Origin: an uncultured Mycoplasmatota bacterium
Lineage (GTDB): Bacteria; Bacillota_I; Bacilli_A; RF39; UBA660
Assembly: GCA_946007485.1 (NCBI GenBank)
Contig: CAMGAM010000041.1
Coordinates: forward strand, 1 to 9,544
DNA length: 9,544 bases
Direction of reading: 5' to 3'
Shown here: in pieces, positions 1 through 7,008 of the stretch
Numbering within the stretch: position 1 is the stretch's first letter
How the letters are laid out: each line of letters begins with the position of its first letter
Position numbers and translations under genes: made by a program
Notes under the pieces: generated by a model
Databases searched by the model: none
Told to the model about the DNA's origin: nothing
Seen by the model: the letters and a program-made list of their open reading frames with translations, nothing else

Positions 1-71
1 TGATGAGAAAAATAAAGGAAGAAAGAGAGTGCTTCAAAAATAATTATTTGGGTGTTGACAAAGAAGAATGA
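1..71 (+). other. Possible 3' tail of an upstream gene
   Basis: The left edge is open in two plus-strand frames. One gives DEKNKGRKRVLQK and stops at TAA 41-43. The other gives a charged tail ending GVDKEE and stops at TGA 69-71, which would run through the ileS -35 box. Either could be the C-terminus of a gene lying mostly outside the window. No family can be recognised from so few residues, and chance open frames of this length are common. Confidence 0.2.
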
Positions 72-84
72 TTTATTATATAAT
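55..84 (+). promoter_or_regulatory. Sigma-A-type promoter of the ileS T-box leader
   Basis: A perfect TTGACA (55-60) is followed after 18 nt by a perfect TATAAT (79-84). Transcription should begin near position 91, giving a leader of about 325 nt before the ileS ATG. The site lies just upstream of the T-box stem I, as expected. Confidence 0.85.
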
Positions 85-100
85 TAAAGAGATTTGTGAA

Positions 101-309
101 AACAAGCGATGAAGACGGGATTATAAATATATGATAGAGAGTAGTTGGTTGGTGGAAAACTATATAGAGGTTATAATCTAGATCACTTCAGATGTGTCTT
201 ACTGATATGTAGGTTAGACCGGTTAAAGCCGTTATCGAAATACAAGAGCACTTATAGTGAATTAAGGTGGTACCGCGGTTATTCCGTCCTTAAGTATAAG
301 GGCTTTTTT
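101..309 (+). promoter_or_regulatory. T-box riboswitch, isoleucine-specific, controlling ileS
   Basis: T-box leaders bind uncharged tRNA and switch between terminator and antiterminator. The conserved T-box core TGGTACCGCGG lies at 268-278. Stem I can be drawn from GAAG 111-114 with CTTC 186-189 and GATTATAA 119-126 with TTATAATC 171-178, leaving an internal loop that holds the triplet ATC (182-184) followed by A185. ATC is an Ile codon, and a purine after the specifier is the family rule. AGAGAG and the distal GGTTGGTGG region (about 136-155) match the conserved apical part of stem I. A hairpin CACT/AGTG sits at 249-259, in the stem III position. The UGGU of the core would pair with tRNA ending in discriminator A, as in tRNA-Ile. 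A second ATC (176-178) is less likely to be the specifier because it falls inside the helix and is followed by T. Confidence 0.93.
286..309 (+). terminator. Regulated intrinsic terminator of the T-box leader
   Basis: GTCCTTA (286-292) pairs with TAAGGGC (297-303) around an AGTA loop, followed by six T residues and then a second T-run. The 5' side continues directly from the T-box core, so it can be captured by the antiterminator when uncharged tRNA binds. Confidence 0.85.
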
Positions 310-417
310 CTTTTTTAAGAAAGTATGAAGAGTAAATTGGATTCGCTTGATATATATCTTTCTTTAGGATATAGTATGGAAGATATGAATGATAAAAGAT
401 TTGAGGAGGATTAATAA

Positions 418-3400
418 ATGAAATTTAAAGAACTTGACAAAAGAGATGTCAGTACGGTAGAAAAAGCAATTTGTGAATCTTGGGGTGGAGTTAATAAAAT
501 TAATGATCGTCAAGTAGAAAATCGTAAGGGATGTGAAAATTTTGTTTTTTATGATGGACCAGCAACTGCAAATGGAATGCCAGGAGTTCACCATATTTTA
601 GCAAAATTACTTAAAGATACTTTTTGTAAGTATAAAACAATGAAAGGATATCGTGTAGTTAGAAAGATTGGTTGGGATACACACGGTCTTCCAGTAGAAG
701 TACAGGTAGAAAAAGAACTTGGATTTGAAGGAAAGAATGATATTGAAAAATATGGTATTAAAGAATTTAATGAAAAGTGTCGTGAATCAGTATGGAAAAA
801 TGAGAAAGCGTTTAGAGAATTTACTGAAGAGTTAGGACAATTTATCGATTTGGAACATCCTTATATTACTTATGATAATGATTATATTGAGAGTGAATGG
901 TGGATATTAAAGAAATTCTTTGATGAAGGATTAATTTATGATGGATTAAAGATTTTACCATATTGTCCTAGATGTGGAACAGGACTTGCTAGTCATGAAG
1001 TTGCTCAAGGATATAAGGAAGTAAGCGTTAATACGGTAACAGTACCATTTAAGTTAAAAGAAATGGAGAATACTTATTTACTTGTTTGGACAACGACTCC
1101 ATGGACACTTATGGCTAATGTAGCGGCTTGTGTTAATCCAGATGAAAAATATGTTAAATGTTTATCTAAGGGATATAATTTTATTGTAGCAGAAAAACTT
1201 GCTCATCAAGTATTGGGGGATGAATTTGAAGTTGTTGAAGAATATCTTGGTAAAGATTTAGAATATATGGAATATGAGCAATTATTACCATTTATGAAAG
1301 TCAATAAAAAAGGATTTTATATTGTATGTGATAATTATGTTACAATGGAAGATGGTACTGGTATAGTTCATATTGCACCAGCTTTTGGACAAGATGACTA
1401 TGAAGTAGGACTTAAGTATGATTTACCAATGTTAAATCCGGTAGGAGAAGATGGATGCTATACGGAAGGGCCTTGGAAAGGTAGATTAGTAGTAGATTCA
1501 GAATTAGAATTAGAGATTATTAAGTATTTAGCAGAAGAAGATAAATTATTTAAGAAACAAAAGATGGTTCATAATTATCCACACTGTTGGAGATGTAAAA
1601 CTCCTTTAGTATATTATTCTAAACCTAGTTTATATATAAAGGTTACAGAATTTAAAGATAAGATAGTAGAAGCTAATAAGAAAGTTAATTGGTATCCAGA
1701 TTTTGTTGGTGAGAAAAGATTTGGTAATTGGCTTGAGAATTTAAATGATTGGGCAATATCTAGAAATAGATACTGGGGAACACCAATACCTTTATGGAGA
1801 TGTGAATGTGGTCATGATGAGATGATTGGTTCAAGAAGTGAATTAGTTGAGAAGGCTATTGAAAAGATTGATGAGAGTATTGAATTACATAGACCATATG
1901 TCGATGATGTTCATATTAAATGTCCTAAGTGCGGAAAAGCAATGACAAGAGTTAAAGATGTAATCGATTGTTGGTTTGATTCAGGAGCGATGCCTTTTGC
2001 ACAGTATCATTATCCATTTGAGAATAAGGAATTATGGAAAGAACAATTCCCGGCTGACTTTATTTGCGAAGGAATAGATCAAACTAGAGGATGGTTTTAT
2101 TCACTAATTGTTATATCTACTTTCTTAGAAGGTTGTGCTCCATATAAAAATGTTTTAGTTAACGATTTAGTACTTGATAAATATGGTCAAAAAATGCATA
2201 AGAGTAAAGGAAATGCTGTAGAACCATTTGGTATTTTGAATAAATATGGGGCAGATGCGACAAGATTTTATATGCTTCATGCATCACCAGTTTGGACACC
2301 ACTAAAGTTTGATGAAGATGGAATTAAAGAAATTCAATCAAAGACATTTGGAACACTTAAGAATACTTATACATTCTTCCAAATGTATGCAAATGCAGAT
2401 GATTTAGATCCAAGAGAATTTAGTGTTTCATATGAATCTTTAGAAGAAATTGATAAATGGTTATTATCTAAATATAATAAACTTGTTAACTATGTTACTT
2501 TATCAATGGATGAATATGATTTAAATAAAGTAACAAGAGCAATTAATATATTCTTGAATGAAGATTTATCTAATTGGTATATTAGAAGAAATAGAAGAAG
2601 ATTTTGGGGTAGTGAGTTAAATGATAGTAAGAAGGCAGTATATCAAACGACTTATCAAGTATTAGTAGGTCTATGTGAATTATTGGCTCCGATAAGTCCG
2701 TTTATTAGTGATGAGATATATAGAAATTTAACAGGACTTGAGAGTGTTCATTTAGCTGATTATCCAGTAGCAGATAAGAAAATGTATCAAGATAAGATTG
2801 AAGAGAGAATGGATTTAGTAAGAGATTTAATTAGTCTTGGTAGAAATGCTAGAGAAGAAGCTAAAATAAAAGTAAGACAACCAATTAGTGAAGTAATCAT
2901 CGATAGTAAGAATAAGAAGATTATTAATGATTTGGTAGATTTAATTAAGGAAGAACTTAATGTTAAAGAAGTGGTGTTTGAAGATAATTTAAGTACTTAT
3001 ATTAATTTTACAATAAAGCCTAATTTTAAAGAAGTAGGAAAGATACTGGGACCTAAGATTAAAGAATTCCAAAACTGTTTAACAGAGTTAGATATGGACG
3101 AGATAAATAAATTAAGAAATGGCGAGAATATAGTTGTTAAATTAGCAGGTGAAGAATTTACTGTAGATAGTTCAATGGTTGATATTAGAGTGGAAGCAAA
3201 AGAAGGATTTAATGCTGCTGATAAGGGAGATGACTTTATTGTTCTTAATACAACTTTAACAGATGAACTTATTAATGAAGGATTAGCAAGAGAGACAGTA
3301 TCTAAGATTCAACAAATTAGAAAGAATAATGGATTTGATATTGCTGATAGAGTTAAAGTATTTTATGAAGCAAGTGATGAATATGCGAACAGAATTAGCG

Positions 3401-3519
3401 AGTTTATCGATTTTATCAAGGATGAAACTTTGGCTGTAGAATTTAATAATGGTAGTAATTTAACTGATGGTTACGAAATTAATGAATATAATGTTAAAAT
3501 TAGTGTAGAAAAATTATAA
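418..3519 (+). CDS. ileS: Isoleucyl-tRNA synthetase, type 2 (GXHH signature)
   Basis: This cytoplasmic class Ia enzyme activates isoleucine with ATP and charges tRNA-Ile. At 1033 residues it has the length of IleRS2 rather than the roughly 930-residue IleRS1. The start is fixed by GAGGAGGA at 403-410, 7 nt before ATG. Visible elements in order are: the HIGH-motif position reading GVHH (residues 56-59, in context TANGMPGVHH); CPRC (183-186); the CP1 editing domain with WTTTPWTL (224-231) and DGTGIVHIAPAFGQDD (312-327); C390/C393; further cysteine pairs in the second half; KMHKS (592-596); and the anticodon-binding segment NWYIRRNRRRFW (719-730) typical of type 2. A T-box specific for Ile precedes it and a terminator follows, so it is a single-gene unit. 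The reading frame is complete and looks functional. GVHH in place of HXGH is a known IleRS2 variant linked to strong mupirocin resistance; that phenotype is inferred here. Confidence 0.97.
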   Translation: MKFKELDKRDVSTVEKAICESWGGVNKINDRQVENRKGCENFVFYDGPATANGMPGVHHILAKLLKDTFCKYKTMKGYRVVRKIGWDTHGLPVEVQVEKELGFEGKNDIEKYGIKEFNEKCRESVWKNEKAFREFTEELGQFIDLEHPYITYDNDYIESEWWILKKFFDEGLIYDGLKILPYCPRCGTGLASHEVAQGYKEVSVNTVTVPFKLKEMENTYLLVWTTTPWTLMANVAACVNPDEKYVKCLSKGYNFIVAEKLAHQVLGDEFEVVEEYLGKDLEYMEYEQLLPFMKVNKKGFYIVCDNYVTMEDGTGIVHIAPAFGQDDYEVGLKYDLPMLNPVGEDGCYTEGPWKGRLVVDSELELEIIKYLAEEDKLFKKQKMVHNYPHCWRCKTPLVYYSKPSLYIKVTEFKDKIVEANKKVNWYPDFVGEKRFGNWLENLNDWAISRNRYWGTPIPLWRCECGHDEMIGSRSELVEKAIEKIDESIELHRPYVDDVHIKCPKCGKAMTRVKDVIDCWFDSGAMPFAQYHYPFENKELWKEQFPADFICEGIDQTRGWFYSLIVISTFLEGCAPYKNVLVNDLVLDKYGQKMHKSKGNAVEPFGILNKYGADATRFYMLHASPVWTPLKFDEDGIKEIQSKTFGTLKNTYTFFQMYANADDLDPREFSVSYESLEEIDKWLLSKYNKLVNYVTLSMDEYDLNKVTRAINIFLNEDLSNWYIRRNRRRFWGSELNDSKKAVYQTTYQVLVGLCELLAPISPFISDEIYRNLTGLESVHLADYPVADKKMYQDKIEERMDLVRDLISLGRNAREEAKIKVRQPISEVIIDSKNKKIINDLVDLIKEELNVKEVVFEDNLSTYINFTIKPNFKEVGKILGPKIKEFQNCLTELDMDEINKLRNGENIVVKLAGEEFTVDSSMVDIRVEAKEGFNAADKGDDFIVLNTTLTDELINEGLARETVSKIQQIRKNNGFDIADRVKVFYEASDEYANRISEFIDFIKDETLAVEFNNGSNLTDGYEINEYNVKISVEKL

Positions 3520-3531
3520 TTTATTAACACG

Positions 3532-3571
3532 AACACTTTGCTGCAAGTAATTTGCAAAAAAGTGTTTTTTT
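3532..3571 (+). terminator. Intrinsic terminator of ileS
   Basis: AACACTTT (3532-3539) pairs with AAAGTGTT (3559-3566), and an inner helix TGCAA/TTGCA may extend the stem. A T-run follows directly (3567-3571). It starts 12 nt after the ileS stop codon. Confidence 0.88.
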
Positions 3572-3632
3572 ATTACTTTACATTTTTTGTAAAATTTAGA
3601 AAAGTGAAATTTTCAGAAATATTTTCTTTTAA

Positions 3633-3793
3633 ATTTTTGTTCGTTAATATAAATAAACACTTATAAATAAAGGAAAATATTGATTAAAGATACAAAAAGA
3701 TGTTTATTATATTTATATTAAAAATAGGAAAAATATAAATTTTAAAAAAAATAAAAAGTGAAAAAATAAAAAAACAAAAAAACGAACAAAAAT
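3633..3793. repeat. 13-bp inverted repeat flanking an AT-rich spacer upstream of nrdD
   Basis: ATTTTTGTTCGTT (3633-3645) and AACGAACAAAAAT (3781-3793) are exact reverse complements 135 bp apart. The right arm ends 3 bp before the nrdD -35 box. The interval holds no convincing gene. Its right half (about 3744-3792) is almost pure A on the plus strand, which would suit an UP element. Smaller palindromes nearby are TTTACA-N5-TGTAAA (3577-3593) and TGAAATTTTCA (3605-3615). I see no NrdR, FNR or Rex consensus. Confidence 0.5.
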
Positions 3794-3796
3794 GTA

Positions 3797-3825
3797 TTGA
3801 CAGATAAAAAAATAGTCGATATAAT
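3797..3825 (+). promoter_or_regulatory. Perfect-consensus promoter of the nrdD-nrdG operon
   Basis: TTGACA (3797-3802), a spacer of exactly 17 nt, then TATAAT (3820-3825), preceded by an A-rich stretch that could act as an UP element. Initiation is expected near 3832, giving a leader of about 25 nt with AGGAG at 3844-3848. The TTG of the -35 box is in frame with the first nrdD segment and can be mistaken for its start codon. Confidence 0.9.
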
Positions 3826-3856
3826 TGATTTAACAATAGAGATAGGAGTAGATGGT

Positions 3857-4261
3857 ATGACAAATACTGAAGAATTAGTAACAACACTTAAAGTTGTTAA
3901 AAGAAATGGCAAGAAAGTAGATTTTGATGGAACTAAAATTGCCTTAGCTATTAAAAAAGGTTTTGATAGTATAACTCGTGATGATGAACCGGTATATTCA
4001 TCTAAAGATGTACAAAAAGTTTATCAAACAGTAATTAAAAAAATTCAGAAAGATTATAAGGATGAAGAAAAGATTAAAATTGAAGATATTCAAGATTTAA
4101 TTGAAGAATCACTTAAAAAATGTGGTTATGAAGATGTTTTTAAATCTTTTTCCGAATATCGTGATAGAAGAGCTCAATCAAGACTTTTATTTGCTGATGA
4201 GAAGAAAATTCATAAATTTTTAAAGTCATTAGAAGGACTTGGACTTAAGAGTGCTGCTTAA
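3857..4261 (+). CDS. nrdD: Anaerobic RNR NrdD, N-terminal ATP-cone segment cut by an in-frame stop
   Basis: This 134-residue segment is the allosteric N-terminus of the class III ribonucleotide reductase. The ATP-cone begins with KVVKRNGKKVDFD (residues 12-24) and runs to about residue 100, and YRDRRAQSR (101-109) links it to the catalytic part. ATG 3857 is chosen because AGGAG lies 8 nt upstream. The in-frame TTG at 3797 is rejected because it is part of the -35 box. The frame ends in TAA at 4259-4261. The next in-frame codons still read as normal NrdD (EDAKRENANIDG, then the 618-residue catalytic segment), with no frame change. The break is therefore a single stop codon inside one gene, and this fragment alone could not reduce nucleotides. 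It could be a nonsense mutation, a sequencing error, or a readthrough/restart arrangement. Confidence 0.88.
   Translation: MTNTEELVTTLKVVKRNGKKVDFDGTKIALAIKKGFDSITRDDEPVYSSKDVQKVYQTVIKKIQKDYKDEEKIKIEDIQDLIEESLKKCGYEDVFKSFSEYRDRRAQSRLLFADEKKIHKFLKSLEGLGLKSAA
4259..4261 (+). other. nrdD: In-frame TAA interrupting nrdD
   Basis: The TAA falls between GCT GCT and GAA GAT, within a second copy of CTTAAGA (4257-4263) that also occurs at 4244-4250. Both flanks are family-like and collinear. One base change (for example from GAA, AAA or CAA) would remove it. The nearest downstream in-frame ATG is at 4307, with only a weak GATGGA-like ribosome site. Confidence 0.9.
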
Positions 4262-4306
4262 GAAGATGCTAAAAGAGAAAATGCAAATATCGATGGAAAT
4301 AGTGCT

Positions 4307-6163
4307 ATGGGAACAATGCTTCAATATGGGTCAACGGTTTCTAAAGAATTTGCTAAAGCATATTTAATGAAAAAGAAATTTGCAGATGCTCATGATAATG
4401 GTGATATACATATTCATGATATGGATTTCTTAGCTATGGGAACAACCACTTGTACGCAAATAGATTTGAGTAAATTATTTAAAAATGGTTTTTCAACAGG
4501 GCATGGATATTTAAGAGAACCACAAGATATTATGAGTTATTCAGCTTTGGCAGCAATTGCAATTCAATCTAATCAAAATGATCAACATGGAGGACAAGCA
4601 ATACCAGCATTCGATTACTATTTAGCGCCTGGTGTACTTAAAACATTTAAAAAACAATATAAATCAGCAATTGAAGAACTTTTAGATTATTCAGGATTTG
4701 ATACATTTATCAATATGAATAAAGTAAATGATAAGATAGATAAATTAGATAGTATTGAATTTGATTTAAGTTATATGGACGAGTGTGCTAAAGATAGTGA
4801 TGAGGTTAAAAAAATATTTAGTAAAGCTTATGATATAGCATATAAGAAAACTGATAAGCGAACTTATCAAGCGATGGAAGCTTTTGTTCATAATTTAAAT
4901 ACAATGCATTCAAGAGCTGGAGCTCAAGTACCATTTTCATCAATTAATTTTGGAACAGATACTTCTCCAGAAGGAAGAATGGTTATGAAGAATTATTTAT
5001 ATAGTGTTGATGCAGGACTTGGTAAGAATGAAACACCAATCTTCCCAATATCAATATTCAAGGTGAAAGAAGGAGTTAACTACAATAAGGAAGATCCAAA
5101 CTATGATTTATTTAGACTTAGTTGTGAAGTATCAGCTAAGAGATTATTTCCTAATTTCTCATTTATGGATTCATCATTTAATAAACCATATTTTAAGGGA
5201 GATTATAATACTGAAGTAGCATATATGGGATGTAGAACAAGAGTTATGGGAAATATAGTCGATGAGAATAAAGCAGTAACTCCTGGTAGAGGAAATTTAT
5301 CATTTACATCTATTAATTTACCAAGATTAGGTATTAAACATGGTATTGTTAGTGGACTTGAGAAAGCGGATCTTAAAGGATTCTTCGATGAACTTGAAGA
5401 AACGATGGATATGGTTAAGGATCAATTACTTGAAAGATTTGAAATTCAATGTAATAAAAGAATTTATAATTTCCCATTCTTATTAGAACAGGGAGTATGG
5501 ATAGATTCAGATAAATTAAAACCAACGGATAGACTTAGAAAAGTATTAAAGCATGGAACACTTAGTATTGGCTTTATTGGACTTGCTGAGACACTTAAAG
5601 CACTTATTGGCAAACATCATGGAGAAGATCCAGAAGCTCAAAAGCTTGGACTTAAGATTGTTAAGTTTATGAGAGATAAATGTGATGAATATGCCAAAGA
5701 ATATAATTTAAACTTTACTTGTTTAGCAACTCCAGCTGAAGGATTATCTGGTAGATTTGTTAATATTGATAGGGCAATATATGGAAAGATTAAGGGAGTT
5801 ACTGATAGAGAGTACTATACTAATTCATTCCATGTACCAGTATATTACAATATATCAATAGCTGATAAGATTAAATTAGAGGGTCCATATCATAAGTATA
5901 CAAATGCAGGACATATTAGTTATATTGAACTTGATGGGGATGTATCTACGAATATTGATGCATTTGAGAAAATTGTAAGACTTATGAAAGAAAATGATTT
6001 TGGATATGGAGCAATTAATCATCCGGTAGATAGAGATCCAGTATGTGGATATGTAGGGGTAATCAAGGATGTATGTCCTGGTTGTGGTAGAAAAGCATAT
6101 GAGGGTGTATCGGTTGAAAAACTTAGAAGTGCAAGTTGCAATAGTTGCAGTACTTGTAAATAA
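4307..6163 (+). CDS. nrdD: Anaerobic ribonucleoside-triphosphate reductase NrdD, catalytic and zinc-site segment
   Basis: This is the alpha/beta-barrel part of class III RNR, which converts ribonucleotides to deoxyribonucleotides without oxygen. Numbering from ATG 4307, it shows GDIHIHDMDF (32-41), a cysteine in TTTCTQIDL (C49) and MGCRTRV with C309. C49 and C309 are placed like the paired active-site cysteines of NrdD. A C-terminal zinc site is formed from CPGC (590-593) and the tail cysteines C611, C614 and C617. The protein stops one residue after the last cysteine, so the glycyl-radical loop that normally follows is absent and is encoded by the next gene. The true protein may start upstream: the frame is open back to the TAA at 4259 and codes EDAKRENANIDGNSA before this ATG. 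If translation restarts here, the product lacks the ATP-cone. NrdD enzymes without ATP-cones exist, so activity is not excluded. Confidence 0.93.
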   Translation: MGTMLQYGSTVSKEFAKAYLMKKKFADAHDNGDIHIHDMDFLAMGTTTCTQIDLSKLFKNGFSTGHGYLREPQDIMSYSALAAIAIQSNQNDQHGGQAIPAFDYYLAPGVLKTFKKQYKSAIEELLDYSGFDTFINMNKVNDKIDKLDSIEFDLSYMDECAKDSDEVKKIFSKAYDIAYKKTDKRTYQAMEAFVHNLNTMHSRAGAQVPFSSINFGTDTSPEGRMVMKNYLYSVDAGLGKNETPIFPISIFKVKEGVNYNKEDPNYDLFRLSCEVSAKRLFPNFSFMDSSFNKPYFKGDYNTEVAYMGCRTRVMGNIVDENKAVTPGRGNLSFTSINLPRLGIKHGIVSGLEKADLKGFFDELEETMDMVKDQLLERFEIQCNKRIYNFPFLLEQGVWIDSDKLKPTDRLRKVLKHGTLSIGFIGLAETLKALIGKHHGEDPEAQKLGLKIVKFMRDKCDEYAKEYNLNFTCLATPAEGLSGRFVNIDRAIYGKIKGVTDREYYTNSFHVPVYYNISIADKIKLEGPYHKYTNAGHISYIELDGDVSTNIDAFEKIVRLMKENDFGYGAINHPVDRDPVCGYVGVIKDVCPGCGRKAYEGVSVEKLRSASCNSCSTCK

Positions 6164-6194
6164 ATAAATAAAAAAATAATTAGGAGGAATAAAA

Positions 6195-6368
6195 ATGAAA
6201 GAAGTAGAAGTAAGAGAAGAAAAAACAGTGGGTGAAGGTGTAGGATTTGAGAGAATCAGAAGAATAACAGGTTATTTAGTAGGAACTGTAGATAGATTCA
6301 ATAATGGTAAAAAGGCTGAAGAAAGAGATAGAGTTAAACACGGAACTCAAGGATTAATGGAAAAGTAA
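6195..6368 (+). CDS. nrdD: Stand-alone glycyl-radical domain of NrdD (57 aa)
   Basis: A short gene with a strong AGGAGG (6182-6187) 7 nt before ATG, 31 nt after the catalytic nrdD segment and 1 nt before nrdG. Residues 22-39 read RRITGYLVGTVDRFNNGK, followed by an E-x-x-x-RVKH tail (RVKH 46-49). This matches the NrdD C-terminus, where the pattern RR-x-x-GYL...N-x-G...RV-x-H holds the radical glycine, best placed here at G26. The first 18 residues are charged and look like a linker. The spacer before it has several stops and the frame differs from the upstream gene, so this is an evolved separate gene and not a point-mutation split. It should dock on the catalytic chain and be activated by NrdG. 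GrcA/YfiD, a free glycyl-radical domain for pyruvate formate-lyase, is an analogy. Assignment of the domain is strong; its behaviour as a subunit is inferred. Confidence 0.9.
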   Translation: MKEVEVREEKTVGEGVGFERIRRITGYLVGTVDRFNNGKKAEERDRVKHGTQGLMEK

Positions 6369-6369
6369 A

Positions 6370-6885
6370 ATGAAAATTAGGCTTGCAGGGGAACTTACAA
6401 AAGAAAGTATTGTGGATGGTGAAGGAATAAGGACAGTTATATGGACTCAAGGATGCCGTCATAATTGTCCTTCCTGTCATAATCCAAGTACGCATGATTT
6501 TGATGGTGGCTTTTTAAGAGATGTAGAAGATTTATGCGAAGAAATAAAAAATATTTCCTTTCAGGATGGAATAACTTTATCAGGTGGAGATCCACTAGAG
6601 CAAATAGATGCTTGTTTAGAGATTGCTAAATTTTGTCATTCAATAGATCTTAATGTATGGTGTTATACAGGATATACGATGGAAGCTTTACTTAAAAGAT
6701 GTGAGAAGGAAGAAAATTTAAGAGAATTACTTGAAAATATTGATGTTTTAGTAGATTCACCATTTATTCTTGAATTAAAGAGTTATAATGTACCTTTTAG
6801 AGGATCATCAAATCAAAGAATTATTGATAGTAAGAAAAGCATTAAAGAAAATAAAGTATGTGAAGTTTTAAAATATAAAAACTAA
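6370..6885 (+). CDS. nrdG: Anaerobic RNR activating protein NrdG (radical SAM)
   Basis: NrdG uses a [4Fe-4S] cluster and S-adenosylmethionine to abstract hydrogen from the NrdD glycine. The 171 residues carry the radical-SAM cysteines C29, C33 and C36 (CRHNCPSC), followed by HNP as in NrdG, and the SAM-binding segment LSGGDP (70-75). The N-terminus includes DGEGIRTVIWTQGC, typical of the activase family, and the length is normal. The ATG lies 1 nt after the stop of the glycyl-radical gene with no good SD of its own, which suggests translational coupling and matched synthesis of activator and target. It is the last gene of the nrd operon, with a hairpin overlapping its 3' end. The gene looks intact. 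Confidence 0.96.
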   Translation: MKIRLAGELTKESIVDGEGIRTVIWTQGCRHNCPSCHNPSTHDFDGGFLRDVEDLCEEIKNISFQDGITLSGGDPLEQIDACLEIAKFCHSIDLNVWCYTGYTMEALLKRCEKEENLRELLENIDVLVDSPFILELKSYNVPFRGSSNQRIIDSKKSIKENKVCEVLKYKN

Positions 6886-6896
6886 GCATACTTTTT
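6853..6896 (+). terminator. Probable intrinsic terminator overlapping the nrdG end
   Basis: AAAGTATG (6853-6860) pairs exactly with CATACTTT (6887-6894), with an inner helix AGTTTT (6864-6869)/AAAACT (6878-6883), and the T-run ends at 6896. The stop codon of nrdG lies inside the hairpin. The stem is AT-rich, so its strength is uncertain. Confidence 0.55.
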
Positions 6897-6955
6897 AAAT
6901 ATTTTGATATAATTAATTGTGCTGATTAAAAATACAAAGAATTTTAGATTTTAGG

Positions 6956-6985
6956 TTGCTTATAAAGTCTGTGGCATGATATAAT
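6956..6985 (+). promoter_or_regulatory. Extended -10 promoter of the nucleoside kinase gene
   Basis: TATAAT (6980-6985) carries an upstream TG (6977-6978), forming an extended -10, with a partial -35 TTGCTT (6956-6961) 18 nt upstream. Initiation near 6992 would leave a very short leader before GTG 7009. A second TGATATAAT occurs at 6905-6913 but has no recognisable -35. Confidence 0.7.
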
Positions 6986-7008
6986 GTTAATATACGGAGT
7001 TGATAAAT

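Noticed and set aside
1..50. A second T-box stem I remnant (GATGAG and AGAGAG at the left edge).
   Set aside because: The two short motifs lie upstream of the ileS promoter, with no specifier loop or T-box core. They are equally well explained as the end of an upstream gene.
364..594. Minus-strand open frame of 76 codons across the ileS start.
   Set aside because: It is a shadow of AT-rich leader and ileS sequence, with low-complexity hydrophobic/Phe-rich translation and no ribosome site.
3633..3793. LexA/SOS box made from the GTTCG and CGAAC half sites.
   Set aside because: The half sites are in the wrong order and 135 bp apart, while the Gram-positive SOS box needs CGAAC-N4-GTTCG.
3797..3799. 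TTG as start codon of the first nrdD segment.
   Set aside because: It is the first half of the -35 box TTGACA, has no SD, and would lie upstream of the predicted transcription start. ATG 3857 has AGGAG 8 nt upstream.
3684..3887. Minus-strand open frame of 67 codons in the nrdD upstream region.
   Set aside because: It is the complement of A-rich promoter DNA (Phe/Leu/Ile runs) and overlaps a strong plus-strand promoter and the nrdD start.
4259..4261. Alternative genetic code or stop reassignment as the reason for the internal TAA.
   Set aside because: All confident genes here terminate with TAA, so TAA cannot be a general sense codon.
6041..6058. VCGYVG (residues 579-584 of the catalytic NrdD chain) resembles the CGYLG glycyl-radical motif.
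   Set aside because: It lies before the zinc cysteines. In NrdD the radical loop follows them, and the C-terminal context (N-x-G...RVKH) is found only in the 57-residue protein.
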